From Psychromicrobium lacuslunae (lineage in GTDB: Bacteria > Actinomycetota > Actinomycetes > Actinomycetales > Micrococcaceae), in assembly GCF_000950575.1 (NCBI RefSeq), contig NZ_CP011005.1, positions 310,001-374,000 of the forward strand: a stretch of DNA of 64,000 nt, read 5' to 3'. Positions within the stretch are counted from its first letter, which is position 1. Each line of letters opens with the position of its first letter. This document shows positions 44,938 through 53,479 of the stretch, in pieces. The notes under the pieces are model-generated. The model had not been told where the DNA came from, searched no databases, and was given only the letters and a program-made list of their open reading frames with translations. The translations under genes and the position numbers were made by a program.

Positions 44938-45590
44938 GGTAGCTCCCTCAGTTGCCGGTTCATATCGATCACCGCATGCAGGACACCCTGGAGCGTACCG
45001 GTGACCTTGGAACGGCCGATGCGTGGCCGGTAGCTGACCGGAAGTTCGGTGATTTTCCAGCCAACGCGGTGCGCTTTGAGCAGCATTTCTAGGGGATAGC
45101 CGCTGCGTCGATCCAGCAAGCCGAGGCTGAGCAGCGCCTCTCTGCGAGCCAACCGCAGTGGGCCGAGGTCGGTCAATGGCAAGCCGGTGCGGTGCCGCAA
45201 TCGACGGGCCAACGCGGCATTGGCGCAGCGCGCGTGTAGCGGCCACGAACCCGCCGATGGCTGCCGGGCGCCGAGCACCAGATCGCTGCTGCCATGTTCC
45301 ACCAAGGCACGGAAGAGATTTAGCTCCCGTGGATCGAGCGAGTCATCGGCATCGCAAAAAGCTACTAGCGGAGCAGTAGCCGCAAGCAAACCGGCATGCG
45401 CGGCGCTGCCGAAACCTCGACGCGGCTCCCGGACCACCAACGCGCCAAGGTCTTGCGCGAGCGTTGCGGAACCGTCGCTGCTGCCGTTATCCACCACGAT
45501 GGCCCGAGCCTCCGTCGGCAACTTGGCCAGCACTACCGGCAGTGCAGCAGCCTCATTGAGGCAGGGAAAGACGATATCAATCTGAGTCAC
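44934..45590 (-). CDS. Family 2 glycosyltransferase (polyprenyl-phosphate sugar synthase type)
   Basis: A 218-residue GT2 protein. It opens with IDIVFPCLNEAAALPVVLAK, followed by AIVVDNGSSDGSA and the metal-binding Asp segment LVAFCDADDSLD. It lacks C-terminal membrane helices, like DPM1-type soluble synthases. It heads a unit of three genes with ATGA overlaps. TAGCGT stands six bases before its GTG. From memory, the M. tuberculosis counterpart Rv0539 was linked to decaprenyl-phosphate-methylthioxylose synthesis (MtxS), but sequence identity needs checking. Confidence 0.88.
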   Translation of the reverse strand: MTQIDIVFPCLNEAAALPVVLAKLPTEARAIVVDNGSSDGSATLAQDLGALVVREPRRGFGSAAHAGLLAATAPLVAFCDADDSLDPRELNLFRALVEHGSSDLVLGARQPSAGSWPLHARCANAALARRLRHRTGLPLTDLGPLRLARREALLSLGLLDRRSGYPLEMLLKAHRVGWKITELPVSYRPRIGRSKVTGTLQGVLHAVIDMNRQLRELP

Positions 45591-45596
45591 TCTTCG

Positions 45597-45602
45597 ACGC
45601 TA
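45597..45602 (-). promoter_or_regulatory. -10 hexamer TAGCGT, leaderless start of the GT2 gene
   Basis: On the minus strand TAGCGT ends six bases before GTG 45590. The same hexamer and spacing precede moaA. Confidence 0.5.
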
Positions 45603-45698
45603 GATTTTCGTGACCGGAAAAGGCAGCGGAATTTATTACAGAACTGGGACGCTTGGTGGCCAAACGGACGATCCGCAGCAAAAGGAGTGACTGAATCC

Positions 45699-45704
45699 TA
45701 TGCT
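45699..45704 (+). promoter_or_regulatory. -10 hexamer TATGCT, leaderless start of the response regulator
   Basis: TATGCT ends six bases before GTG 45711; the GGAAGG between them abuts the start codon. Confidence 0.5.
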
Positions 45705-45710
45705 GGAAGG

Positions 45711-46505
45711 GTGGCACATTACAGCGCTAGCAAAGCTAACCTCCAAGCTTCAGCGCTGCCCGGAGTGCCAGAGGTCGGTAACCGCAAGATTTTGCTGGTG
45801 GAAGATGAAGAGCTAATCGCGGCAGTGGTCAGAGACTACCTGCTCAGGGCCGGTTATCAAGTGGAACTCGCCACCGATGGTTTTACCGCCCTGCACCTAG
45901 CGGCCGAGAGCAACCCAGACCTGATCATTCTTGACCGAATGCTGCCCGGACTCGACGGGGCAGAGGTGTGCCGTCGAATTCGCAAGACGATGAACATGCC
46001 GATTATCCTGCTCACCGCCTTAGGGACCGAGGACGATCGCATTCTCGGTCTGGAAATGGGGGCTGATGACTACGTCACTAAGCCCTTTTCCCCGCGTGAA
46101 CTGGTGCTCCGGGTACATTCCGTGCTGCGCCGAAGTGTCAAGGAATTCGCTCCGGAGCCGACGGTGGAGTTGGCCGGGTTCAGCCTCAACCCGGCGGCTC
46201 GGCAGGTCCAACTGCACGGCGAGATGCTTGCCTTGACCGCCCGTGAGTTTGATCTACTAGCTTTTTTCTTGCGCCGACCGCAGCAGGTCTTCAGCCGTGA
46301 GGAGCTGATCAAGGCGGTCTGGGGCTGGGACTTCGGGGACCTTTCCACGGTAACCGTCCACGTCCGTCGGCTACGCGAAAAAATCGAAAAAGACCCAACG
46401 CATCCCACGCTGCTGCATACCGTCTGGGGCGTTGGCTACCGCTTTGACCCGGAGCCGGTAGAACCGGAGCGGCCAGCACCGAGTAACTCCCAGGGGCAGC
46501 CATGA
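45711..46505 (+). CDS. OmpR/PhoB family response regulator
   Basis: 264 residues from GTG 45711; the frame is open upstream to 45396, but that part overlaps the GT2 gene and has no homology. The receiver domain has KILLVEDEELI with its acidic pair, the phosphorylated Asp in IILDRMLPG, the Thr in ILLTALG and the Lys in VTKPFSP. A winged-helix DNA-binding domain follows (LTAREFDLLAFFLRRPQQVF, VTVHVRRLREKIEKDP). It is coupled by a four-base overlap to the sensor kinase and then to a molybdo-oxidoreductase, its likely target. Confidence 0.94.
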   Translation: MAHYSASKANLQASALPGVPEVGNRKILLVEDEELIAAVVRDYLLRAGYQVELATDGFTALHLAAESNPDLIILDRMLPGLDGAEVCRRIRKTMNMPIILLTALGTEDDRILGLEMGADDYVTKPFSPRELVLRVHSVLRRSVKEFAPEPTVELAGFSLNPAARQVQLHGEMLALTAREFDLLAFFLRRPQQVFSREELIKAVWGWDFGDLSTVTVHVRRLREKIEKDPTHPTLLHTVWGVGYRFDPEPVEPERPAPSNSQGQP

Positions 46506-47674
46506 GCTTCGCCAATATCCTCACGGTTTTACTCTGGGTTCTTGGCTGGACGGTGTTGATCGGCGGGCTCACCATCATTGCACAACGCTTGCTTCGTCGG
46601 TCCTCGATCGTGGTACAGATCTGTTTGGTGGTTTTTGCCACTGTAGCTGTACTCATCGCCGGGGTGGTCAGTGCGATGAATGCCATGTTCATCTCCGCTT
46701 CCAACGTCGAGGTGCTTTGGTACATTCTGGCCATTGCCTCACTGATGGCTGTCGTGGTGGCCCTGGTTCTCGGCTTCGGGCTCTCCCGCTACACCTCGAG
46801 ACTGGTGCGTGAGACGCGCGATATCGGCCTCGGCAAGACGGTTGCTCCAGAGCGACGAATGACCTCAGAGTTGGCCGCGCTGGCCACCGAACTTCAGCTC
46901 ACCAGTGAGAAACTCGAGCAATCTCGGCGGCGTGAGGCGGCGATCGAAGCTGCCCGTCGTGAGCTGGTCAGTTGGGTTTCGCATGATTTACGCACCCCCT
47001 TGGCGAGTATGAAAGCGATGACCGAGGCCTTGCAAGACGGGGTGGTCAGTGATGTCTCCGGATATCATCAGAAAATCATTAATCAAGCTGATCAGATGGC
47101 GGTCTTGGTTAATGATTTGCTTGAACTTTCCACTATTCAGTCGGGTGCGTTGGTGCTTGATTTGAAGCCCATTGACCTCTACGACCTGATCAGCGACGCT
47201 ATCGCTGACCTGAAACCATTAGCGGTTGCTCGCAAGATCAGCATCGATGGCGACGCTGTGCATAGTGCGGTGCTCAGTGTTGATGGTGCGCTAATGGGCC
47301 GGGTGATTCGGAACCTCATTCTGAACGCCATTAACTACTCACCCGAGGGATCGACCGTCTGGCTTGGCACCGCCGTGGTGCTGACCGAATCCAAGCAGGC
47401 GAGCGTCGAGGACCGAAAATACGCGAGCATCGAAGTGAGCGATGAATGCGGCGGCATTGCGGAGCAAGACCTGAGCCGGCTATTTGAAGCGGGCTGGCGG
47501 AAAAGCCCGGAACGCCGAAGCTCAGCGTTTAGCGGCGCTGGGGTGGGCCTCAGCACGGTCGCGGGTATCGTCGCCACCCACCGCGGCGAGGTGAGCGTGC
47601 AGAATACCGAGCTTGGCTGCCGTTTCGTTGTGCAAATACCTTTGAACGGGGTGGCTGATGAACAAGCAATCTAA
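46502..47674 (+). CDS. Membrane sensor histidine kinase
   Basis: A 390-residue kinase. Three hydrophobic segments in the first 105 residues (about 5-25, 35-60, 75-98) leave almost no external sensor domain, so it may sense membrane state or a protein partner. A short linker leads to the HisKA domain with phospho-acceptor H161 in SHDLRTPLASMKAM, then the ATPase domain with N-box RNLILNAINYSPEGS and GVGLSTVAGIV. The three-gene unit with the response regulator and a molybdo-oxidoreductase suggests that these jointly respond to an envelope redox signal. Confidence 0.93.
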   Translation: MSFANILTVLLWVLGWTVLIGGLTIIAQRLLRRSSIVVQICLVVFATVAVLIAGVVSAMNAMFISASNVEVLWYILAIASLMAVVVALVLGFGLSRYTSRLVRETRDIGLGKTVAPERRMTSELAALATELQLTSEKLEQSRRREAAIEAARRELVSWVSHDLRTPLASMKAMTEALQDGVVSDVSGYHQKIINQADQMAVLVNDLLELSTIQSGALVLDLKPIDLYDLISDAIADLKPLAVARKISIDGDAVHSAVLSVDGALMGRVIRNLILNAINYSPEGSTVWLGTAVVLTESKQASVEDRKYASIEVSDECGGIAEQDLSRLFEAGWRKSPERRSSAFSGAGVGLSTVAGIVATHRGEVSVQNTELGCRFVVQIPLNGVADEQAI

Positions 47675-49244
47675 GCCGGCGCTACTCTGGGCGGCGCTCT
47701 GCGGTGTGCTAGCCGTGGGTTTTGGTTTGTTGGCCGCCGAACTGGTGGCGGGGTTCCTGAGCCCTTCGCTTTCCGCTGTGACGGCGGTCGGCGGAACAGT
47801 GATCGATGTAGTACCGCCGGGTGTCAAGGATTGGGCGATTGCCAGCTTTGGCACCTCGGATAAATTCTTTTTCCTGATCGGCATGGCGCTGGTGATTGCC
47901 ATCCTTGCGGCTTTGGCCGGGATTCTCGAGCTCAAACGAAAGAGCTGGGGTCTGGTGGCGGTTGGCATTTTTGGCTTGCTGGGCTTGCTCGCTGTGCTTG
48001 CGCGTTCAGCCGGCAGCCTGGCGGGTAATGGTGTTTTGGTGCTGGTCTCGCCGTTGCTAGCAGCGGCACTGAGCATTGTGCTGCTGCGCGTGCTGATCAA
48101 TCGGCTGCGCGGCTGGCGAGCTGTCGCAGGCAGCCTGCAGAACCTGGACGAGGCTTCGCGGACTCAGCCAGCCGGCCAAGAACGCAGGCTATTTCTCCGC
48201 AATATCGGGCTCAGCGCGGCAGCAACCGCACTGACGGCCTTAGTCACCGCGGCGATCAGGGGGTCCCAGGCTGCCTATCAAGCCGCCCGGGAGAAACTGA
48301 AACTCCCGATGGCCCAACAAGCGGCCGCGCCAATTTCGGCGAACGCGCAGCTCGCCCTGAACGGCATAACTTCCTTGGTCACGCCCAATAAACAGTTCTA
48401 TCGGATTGATACCGCGCTCGCGGTACCGGTCATAAACCCCAATGATTGGCAGCTTAAAGTAACCGGTCTGGTGGATCGCGAAATCAGCATGAACCTGGCT
48501 GAGCTTCTCAATCAGCCAATGCAGGAGCGCTACGTCACGATTGCCTGCGTTTCTAACGAGGTTGGTGGCGACCTGATCGGCAACGCGCGCTGGCTGGGCT
48601 GGCCGGTGCGCGAGATCTTGGCCAAAGCCGGGGTGAAACCGGGAGCGGATATGGTGCTCTCCCGAAGCTCCGACGGTTTCACTGCGAGCACCCCGTTGCA
48701 GGCGATGACGGACCAGCGGGACGCGATGATCGCCGTCGGGATGAATGGTGAACTATTGCCCGCCGAGCACGGCTTCCCCGCTCGGCTGATCGTGCCCGGC
48801 CTCTATGGTTTTGTCTCGGCGACGAAATGGCTCACCGAGCTGAAAGTGACTACCTTCGCTGCGGACGTGGCTTATTGGTCGACTCGGGGCTGGTCGGATC
48901 ACGGGCCGATCAAGCAGTCATCGCGAATTGATCTGCCGCGCTCCGGCTCTGCTGTACCCGCCGGCCCTACCGTATTAGGTGGGATGGCCTGGGCCCAGCA
49001 ACGCGGGGTGAGTAAAGTGGAGTTGAGCGTGGACGGCGGTGACTGGCAGCCAGTCAAACTGGCTAGCGCCATTTCGAAGGACACCTGGGTGCAATGGCAG
49101 GCCGAATTGATGCTCGACCGTGGCGAACATCAAGTGCGGGTTCGTTGCGTCGACGGCCTCGGTGAGGTGCAGAGTTCGGAAGTGGCACCGCCAGCCCCGG
49201 ATGGCTCTAGCGGCTATCACCAAATAACACTCCGAGTCGGCTGA
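47658..49244 (+). CDS. Membrane-anchored sulfite-oxidase-fold molybdenum oxidoreductase
   Basis: A 528-residue protein starting 17 bases inside the kinase gene. Four membrane segments without His occupy residues 1-150. An internal twin-arginine motif, RRLFLRN at R176-R177, precedes a fifth hydrophobic stretch. The external part has the sulfite-oxidase Mo domain (ligand Cys C297 in IACVSNEVGG, then ARWLGWPVREILA) and a C-terminal Mo-co dimerisation domain (VSKVELSVDGGDWQPVKLA). Unlike the protein at 41944 it lacks candidate heme ligands, so it must pass electrons differently. A sulfite or organosulfur substrate is plausible. Confidence 0.9.
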   Translation: MNKQSKPALLWAALCGVLAVGFGLLAAELVAGFLSPSLSAVTAVGGTVIDVVPPGVKDWAIASFGTSDKFFFLIGMALVIAILAALAGILELKRKSWGLVAVGIFGLLGLLAVLARSAGSLAGNGVLVLVSPLLAAALSIVLLRVLINRLRGWRAVAGSLQNLDEASRTQPAGQERRLFLRNIGLSAAATALTALVTAAIRGSQAAYQAAREKLKLPMAQQAAAPISANAQLALNGITSLVTPNKQFYRIDTALAVPVINPNDWQLKVTGLVDREISMNLAELLNQPMQERYVTIACVSNEVGGDLIGNARWLGWPVREILAKAGVKPGADMVLSRSSDGFTASTPLQAMTDQRDAMIAVGMNGELLPAEHGFPARLIVPGLYGFVSATKWLTELKVTTFAADVAYWSTRGWSDHGPIKQSSRIDLPRSGSAVPAGPTVLGGMAWAQQRGVSKVELSVDGGDWQPVKLASAISKDTWVQWQAELMLDRGEHQVRVRCVDGLGEVQSSEVAPPAPDGSSGYHQITLRVG

Positions 49245-49250
49245 GATCGG

Positions 49251-50312
49251 CTAGTTTGAGGTTGCGCTCGGTCGAAGCGGCGCCCGAGCGAATTGTCGAA
49301 TGCCGGCTTCGAAGTCGAGCTGCGGACGCCAACCGAGCTCTCGGCGAATCCGGGCTGAACTAGCGGTGATGTGCCTGACATCCCCGAGTCGGTACTCCCC
49401 GGTGATGATCGGTGGAACGCCGTCCAGTGCCTGGGAAAGCGCAGTGGCGAGCTCGCCAATAGTGTGAACGCGTTCAGCGCCAACATTGTAGGCCCGGAAT
49501 TCTGGCCCCGATTCGGTGAGCTGGTCTAAGCACGCTAAATTAGCCGCAGCCACGTCCTGCACGTCGACGAAGCTTCGCCGTTGCTGACCATCCTCGAAAA
49601 CTCGGGGTGCCTCGCCGCGGGCCAAAGCGCTGCGAAAAATGCTGGCAACACCGGAATACGGCGTATTCTGTGGCATTCCGACGCCATAAACGTTGTGATA
49701 ACGCAAGGCAATCGCCCGTGAACCGGTCTCGCGGGACCAGTTCGCGGCGAGGTGTTCCTGCGCCAGCTTGCTGCTGGCGTAGACATTCCGTGGATCGAGC
49801 CGAGCGTCTTCGTCAACCAGACCGGGAGAAAGTAACTTGCCGGTCTGCGGATCCCGTGGCTCAAAGATTCCAGCGGCCAAGTCGCGTTCGAGCCGAGCCG
49901 CGGGCCGCAGCTGAGCTCCGGCGTCGTTGTAGTAAACACCTTCGCCATAGACCACCATGGAAGAAGCGAGCACCAGGTTTTTTACTCCCGCTTCCGCCAT
50001 TCCCGCGAGCAATACGGCGGTGCCGCCCACATTGCTCGTGACGTAATCGGGTGCGTCTTGGAAACTGACGCCCAGGCCGACTTTCGCGGCTTGGTGGCTT
50101 ACCGCGTCAACTCCTCGCAAAGCCCGCCGGACAGCTGAGGGATCGTTGACCGAGGCCTTGATGAGTTCAGCACCGGCGGGAATCGGCGGAGCGGTGCAGT
50201 GCACTTCGGCCGCCAAGCTATCTAAGAGTCTCACCTGCCAGCCGGCCCGTAGCGCCGCCTTCGCCAGCGCTAGACCGATGAAGCCCGCGCCACCGGTGAT
50301 CAGCAACCTCAT
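49251..50312 (-). CDS. NAD-dependent sugar epimerase/dehydratase
   Basis: 353 residues from ATG 50312, one base after the upstream gene's stop; a GTG at 50321 is an alternative. The extended short-chain reductase fold shows LLITGGAGFIGLALAKAALR, and TSNVGGTAVLL. The Ser/Tyr/Lys active site appears as ASSMVVYGEG and NVYASSKLAQE, where the Tyr and Lys are spaced YxxxK. The pairing with MTA phosphorylase matches M. tuberculosis Rv0535-Rv0536 (galE3). Epimerising a ribose-derived sugar to xylo form would fit a methylthioxylose pathway, which is inference. Confidence 0.9.
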   Translation of the reverse strand: MRLLITGGAGFIGLALAKAALRAGWQVRLLDSLAAEVHCTAPPIPAGAELIKASVNDPSAVRRALRGVDAVSHQAAKVGLGVSFQDAPDYVTSNVGGTAVLLAGMAEAGVKNLVLASSMVVYGEGVYYNDAGAQLRPAARLERDLAAGIFEPRDPQTGKLLSPGLVDEDARLDPRNVYASSKLAQEHLAANWSRETGSRAIALRYHNVYGVGMPQNTPYSGVASIFRSALARGEAPRVFEDGQQRRSFVDVQDVAAANLACLDQLTESGPEFRAYNVGAERVHTIGELATALSQALDGVPPIITGEYRLGDVRHITASSARIRRELGWRPQLDFEAGIRQFARAPLRPSATSN

Positions 50313-50313
50313 C

Positions 50314-51156
50314 TCAGGCACCGGCCGAGGTAGGTAGTTGCAGGACCGCCGCTACCGCGGCGGCGGGAACCCGTTCTTGTGGTTGATAGCTGGCGGCCAG
50401 TTTGCTGACCAGCACGCTCAGCACGGCCTGAATTCGCGGCTGCGCCTCACCTAACCGGGACATCACCAGCGCAGCGCTCACCGGTTCGGAACCGTCATGC
50501 CCAGTATCCGCGTCGGTGATATAGGCAAGGGCGGCATAGCCCAAATTGAGTTCGGCGGCCAGTACTGGTTCGGGGTACTGAGTCATGCTGATCAACTCGG
50601 CTCCGGCGGCAGTGAGCCAAGCAGATTCGGCCGGGCTGGAGAAGCGCGGACCGTTGATCACGGCGACCACTGCTTGCTGCTGATGAGGTTCGGCGAGCTC
50701 CCGCAAGCTGTCAATGAGTAGGCTGCGTAACTGCGGGCAGAAGGCGTCGGCCGCCGGTAAGTGTTGCACCCCAGCGGCTGAACCGCCGTCGTAAAAAGTG
50801 TCGGCACGCCCCCAGGTCCGATCAAAAAAATCGCTAATCACACTGAAACTGCCGCGCGGTTGGCCGGCCACGAGCGAGCCAACCGCGGCCGAGGAGATCA
50901 CCGCACGTACCCCCACTGAGGCGAGTGCCCAAAGGTTGGCGCGATGGTTGATCTGCTGTGGAGCTACTCGATGCGCGGGCCCGTGCCGCGGCAAAAAGGC
51001 GAGCAACTGGTCATTGAACTTCACCATGCTGATCGCCGCCGAAGGCGAACCAAAAGGTGTTTCCACGTTCAGTTGGTCAAGCAGCTGGCTACCGGGCAAC
51101 TGATACATTCCACTGCCACCGATCACCGCCAGAGTTGGTCTCCATTCAGTTTTCAT
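50314..51156 (-). CDS. Methylthioadenosine phosphorylase family protein
   Basis: A 280-residue PNP/MTAP-type phosphorylase. It shows the phosphate-binding VIGGSGMYQL, LPRHGPAHRVAPQQINHRAN, INGPRFSSPAE and the MTQYPEPVLAAELNLGYAAL segment typical of MTA phosphorylase. It would split methylthioadenosine into adenine and 5-methylthioribose 1-phosphate. In most bacteria that feeds methionine salvage, but no mtn or mtk genes are nearby; instead an epimerase and glycosyltransferases are. CAGAAT stands six bases before the ATG, so the transcript may be leaderless. Confidence 0.93.
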   Translation of the reverse strand: MKTEWRPTLAVIGGSGMYQLPGSQLLDQLNVETPFGSPSAAISMVKFNDQLLAFLPRHGPAHRVAPQQINHRANLWALASVGVRAVISSAAVGSLVAGQPRGSFSVISDFFDRTWGRADTFYDGGSAAGVQHLPAADAFCPQLRSLLIDSLRELAEPHQQQAVVAVINGPRFSSPAESAWLTAAGAELISMTQYPEPVLAAELNLGYAALAYITDADTGHDGSEPVSAALVMSRLGEAQPRIQAVLSVLVSKLAASYQPQERVPAAAVAAVLQLPTSAGA

Positions 51157-51162
51157 CGTTTT

Positions 51163-51168
51163 ATTCTG
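51163..51168 (-). promoter_or_regulatory. -10 hexamer CAGAAT, leaderless start of the MTA phosphorylase
   Basis: On the minus strand CAGAAT ends six bases before ATG 51156. The same hexamer and spacing precede moeA on the other strand. Confidence 0.45.
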
Positions 51169-51264
51169 TCAAGCAGCAACGACGATGAGGCGAGTGAAGG
51201 CTTACGAAACGAGGACATTATTGACTGCTGACGTTCGCTCACAGCTAGCGCGTCGCCGAACTGG

Positions 51265-51270
51265 CAGAAT
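51265..51270 (+). promoter_or_regulatory. -10 hexamer CAGAAT, leaderless start of moeA
   Basis: CAGAAT ends six bases before ATG 51277. No Moco riboswitch is possible on such a short leader. Confidence 0.45.
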
Positions 51271-51276
51271 GAGGCC

Positions 51277-52512
51277 ATGAGAACCGTCGCCGAACATCAA
51301 GCCGCGGTCAGTGAGTTACTTTCACCAATGCTCTCTCGACTGATTGATGAAGCAGAGCTGGTGCCGCTGGATGCGGCTTTGCATCGGATCCTTTCCGAGG
51401 ACCTCTTGGCCACCATTGCGCTGCCACCTTTCAATAATTCCCAGATGGACGGCTACGCGGTGCGTGCCGCGGAGAGCGGTGCCGAGTTGCGGGTGGCGGC
51501 TGCTATCGCGGCCGGTAGCGATCCAGCCGAGCTGCCGCCCGGCCACGCTGCGCCGATCATGACCGGAGCGAAGCTGCCGCCCGGGGCGGACGCCGTGGTG
51601 CAGGTCGAAGTAGCCGAACCGGCGCGGTTTCTCCCGGTAGGGGAGAAGGTCCGCTTGCCGGAAGTGCTGGTGGGGCAGTTCGTGAGGGCTTCCGGCAGTG
51701 ACCTCGCCGAAGGCGCTTGTGCACTAGCTGCCGGAACCCGTTTGAGTGCAGCCGCGCTCGGATTAGTAGCTGCCTTGGGAATCACCGAGGTCCGAGTCCA
51801 GCGCCGGGTGCGGGTGGCGCTGTTCAGCACCGGGGATGAGGTGCGGCAGCCGGGTGAGCTGCTTGAACCAGGCAAGATTTACGACGCTAATTCGACGCTG
51901 CTGAGCAGCGCACTGAGCGAGGTCGGCGCCGAAGTGGTGGTTTTGCCGGCGATAGCCGACCGAGCCGAGGCGGTTGAACAGCTTGTGCAGAACTTGCCTG
52001 AGGTCGATCTGCTGATCAGCAGCGGCGGGATTAGCCAGGGAGCCTTTGAGGTGGTGAAGCAGGCGTTCTCCACTGCTCAAGGGGACTCGCAATCCGCCCG
52101 GGTAGAGTTCCATGCCGTGGCCATCCAGCCAGGCGGCCCGCAGGCACTCGGCACCGTGTCTGGTGCCAGCCAAGTCGAGCGGCTCAAGGCAGCCGAACCA
52201 AGCTCAGAGATTGCCTTCCTCGGCTTCCCGGGCAACCCGGTGAGTAGCTGGCTGTCCTACGAAATGTTTCTTCGCCCCTTATTGGCTGAGCCTCGGCGAC
52301 GAATAACAGCACGACTGGCAGCAGCAACCAGCAGCCCGGTCGCCAAACAGCAAATGCGCCGCGGCGTCCTTGAGAATGGTCAGGTGCGGCTGATCGGTGG
52401 TCCGAGCTCGCATTTACTGCATTCACTCGCCGAGGCCAATGCCCTGGTGGTCTTGCCGCTCGGCCAAGATCACTTTGCCGCCGGGCAAGAAGTGGAAGTA
52501 TGGCTACTATGA
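51277..52512 (+). CDS. moeA: Molybdopterin molybdotransferase
   Basis: A 411-residue MoeA that inserts molybdate into adenylylated molybdopterin. The N-terminal part has [15 protein letters not shown] and [17 protein letters not shown], the central MogA-like domain has [14 protein letters not shown] and [15 protein letters not shown], and the C-terminal part has [15 protein letters not shown]. All expected sections are present. It leads the operon moeA-moaC-mogA-moaE with four-base overlaps between the first three genes. Confidence 0.97.
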   Translation: MRTVAEHQAAVSELLSPMLSRLIDEAELVPLDAALHRILSEDLLATIALPPFNNSQMDGYAVRAAESGAELRVAAAIAAGSDPAELPPGHAAPIMTGAKLPPGADAVVQVEVAEPARFLPVGEKVRLPEVLVGQFVRASGSDLAEGACALAAGTRLSAAALGLVAALGITEVRVQRRVRVALFSTGDEVRQPGELLEPGKIYDANSTLLSSALSEVGAEVVVLPAIADRAEAVEQLVQNLPEVDLLISSGGISQGAFEVVKQAFSTAQGDSQSARVEFHAVAIQPGGPQALGTVSGASQVERLKAAEPSSEIAFLGFPGNPVSSWLSYEMFLRPLLAEPRRRITARLAAATSSPVAKQQMRRGVLENGQVRLIGGPSSHLLHSLAEANALVVLPLGQDHFAAGQEVEVWLL

Positions 52513-53006
52513 GTGATCCTGGAATGACTGAGATGACTGGACTGACCCACCTGAATGCGGCCGGGGAGGCGCTGATGGTTGATGTTTCGGCGAAGGACCC
52601 CAGCCATCGAGAAGCCAAAGCTCAAGCGGTGCTGAACACCCAGCCCGAAGTGCTAGCTCTGCTGAGCAACGGCGGGCTGCCCAAAGGCGATGCGCTCGCG
52701 GTGGCCCGAGTGGCCGGGATCATGGCCGCCAAGAAGACCTCGGAACTGATCCCGCTTTGCCATCCCCTTCCGCTCAGTAAGGCGCAGATTGACTTTGAGC
52801 TCGGCGATGATGCCATCAGAATCCTCGCCCTTGTGCGCACCCTCGGGGTGACCGGGGTAGAGATGGAAGCCCTCACCGCCGCCAGCGTCGCAGCCCTTAC
52901 GCTCTACGACATGATCAAAGCCGTTGATAAGCGAGCGGTGATCGGCGAGATCAAATTGCTCGCCAAATCAGGTGGCAAGAGTGGCAATTTTGAGGCTGAA
53001 GCATGA
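52509..53006 (+). CDS. moaC: Cyclic pyranopterin monophosphate synthase
   Basis: 165 residues from ATG 52509, in an ATGA overlap with moeA; ATG 52500 would add three residues. MoaC makes cyclic pyranopterin monophosphate from the MoaA product. The signature [19 protein letters not shown], the [20 protein letters not shown] helix and the catalytic Lys region [12 protein letters not shown] are intact. Confidence 0.97.
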   Translation: MSDPGMTEMTGLTHLNAAGEALMVDVSAKDPSHREAKAQAVLNTQPEVLALLSNGGLPKGDALAVARVAGIMAAKKTSELIPLCHPLPLSKAQIDFELGDDAIRILALVRTLGVTGVEMEALTAASVAALTLYDMIKAVDKRAVIGEIKLLAKSGGKSGNFEAEA

Positions 53007-53479
53007 ACCGGAGGGCAGGAATCGTGGTGGCATCCACGCGTGCCGCCCACGGTGAGCGGCCGGACACCAGTGCGGCGCCTCTGAGCGAATGGTTGCGAGC
53101 ACAGGATCTAGAGCCGTTGCCGGTCGCTATTGTTGCCGATGGCGAACCGGTCCGAAACGCCATCGAAGAGCTGCTCGCGGCGGGTGCTTCGCTGATCCTG
53201 ACCACCGGCGGCACCGGCCTAACAGCTGATGACCTCACCCCGGAGGTCACCAAGCCGTTACTGGAGCGTGAGATCCCTGGAATTATGGAGGCGATCCGGG
53301 CGCTCGGCATGACGAAAACGCCCACCGCGGCGCTGAGTCGCGGCTACGCTGGCGTGGTTGGCCGCTGCGTCGTGGTGAATTTGCCCGGTTCCTCGGGCGG
53401 CATTAAAGATGGCTTGACGGTTCTCACCCCGTTGCTGCGTCATCTTCTGGAACAAATTGAAGGTAGCCATGAGCATTGA
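53003..53479 (+). CDS. mogA: Molybdopterin adenylyltransferase (MogA/MoaB type)
   Basis: A 158-residue protein that adenylylates molybdopterin before molybdate insertion. The motif [18 protein letters not shown] holds the catalytic Asp pair, and [17 protein letters not shown] is the C-terminal conserved loop. It overlaps moaC by four bases and moaE by 11. Whether it is orthologous to MogA or MoaB of other groups cannot be settled by eye. Confidence 0.92.
   Translation: MNRRAGIVVASTRAAHGERPDTSAAPLSEWLRAQDLEPLPVAIVADGEPVRNAIEELLAAGASLILTTGGTGLTADDLTPEVTKPLLEREIPGIMEAIRALGMTKTPTAALSRGYAGVVGRCVVVNLPGSSGGIKDGLTVLTPLLRHLLEQIEGSHEH

Noticed and set aside
43559-51156. Arsenosugar or selenoneine biosynthesis cluster, suggested by the DUF2064 transferase, GT2 and nucleoside phosphorylase
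   Set aside because: There is no radical-SAM ArsS, no ArsM-type methyltransferase with the usual Cys residues, no selenoneine enzyme and no arsenic resistance gene; the methylthio-sugar reading fits the gene set better.
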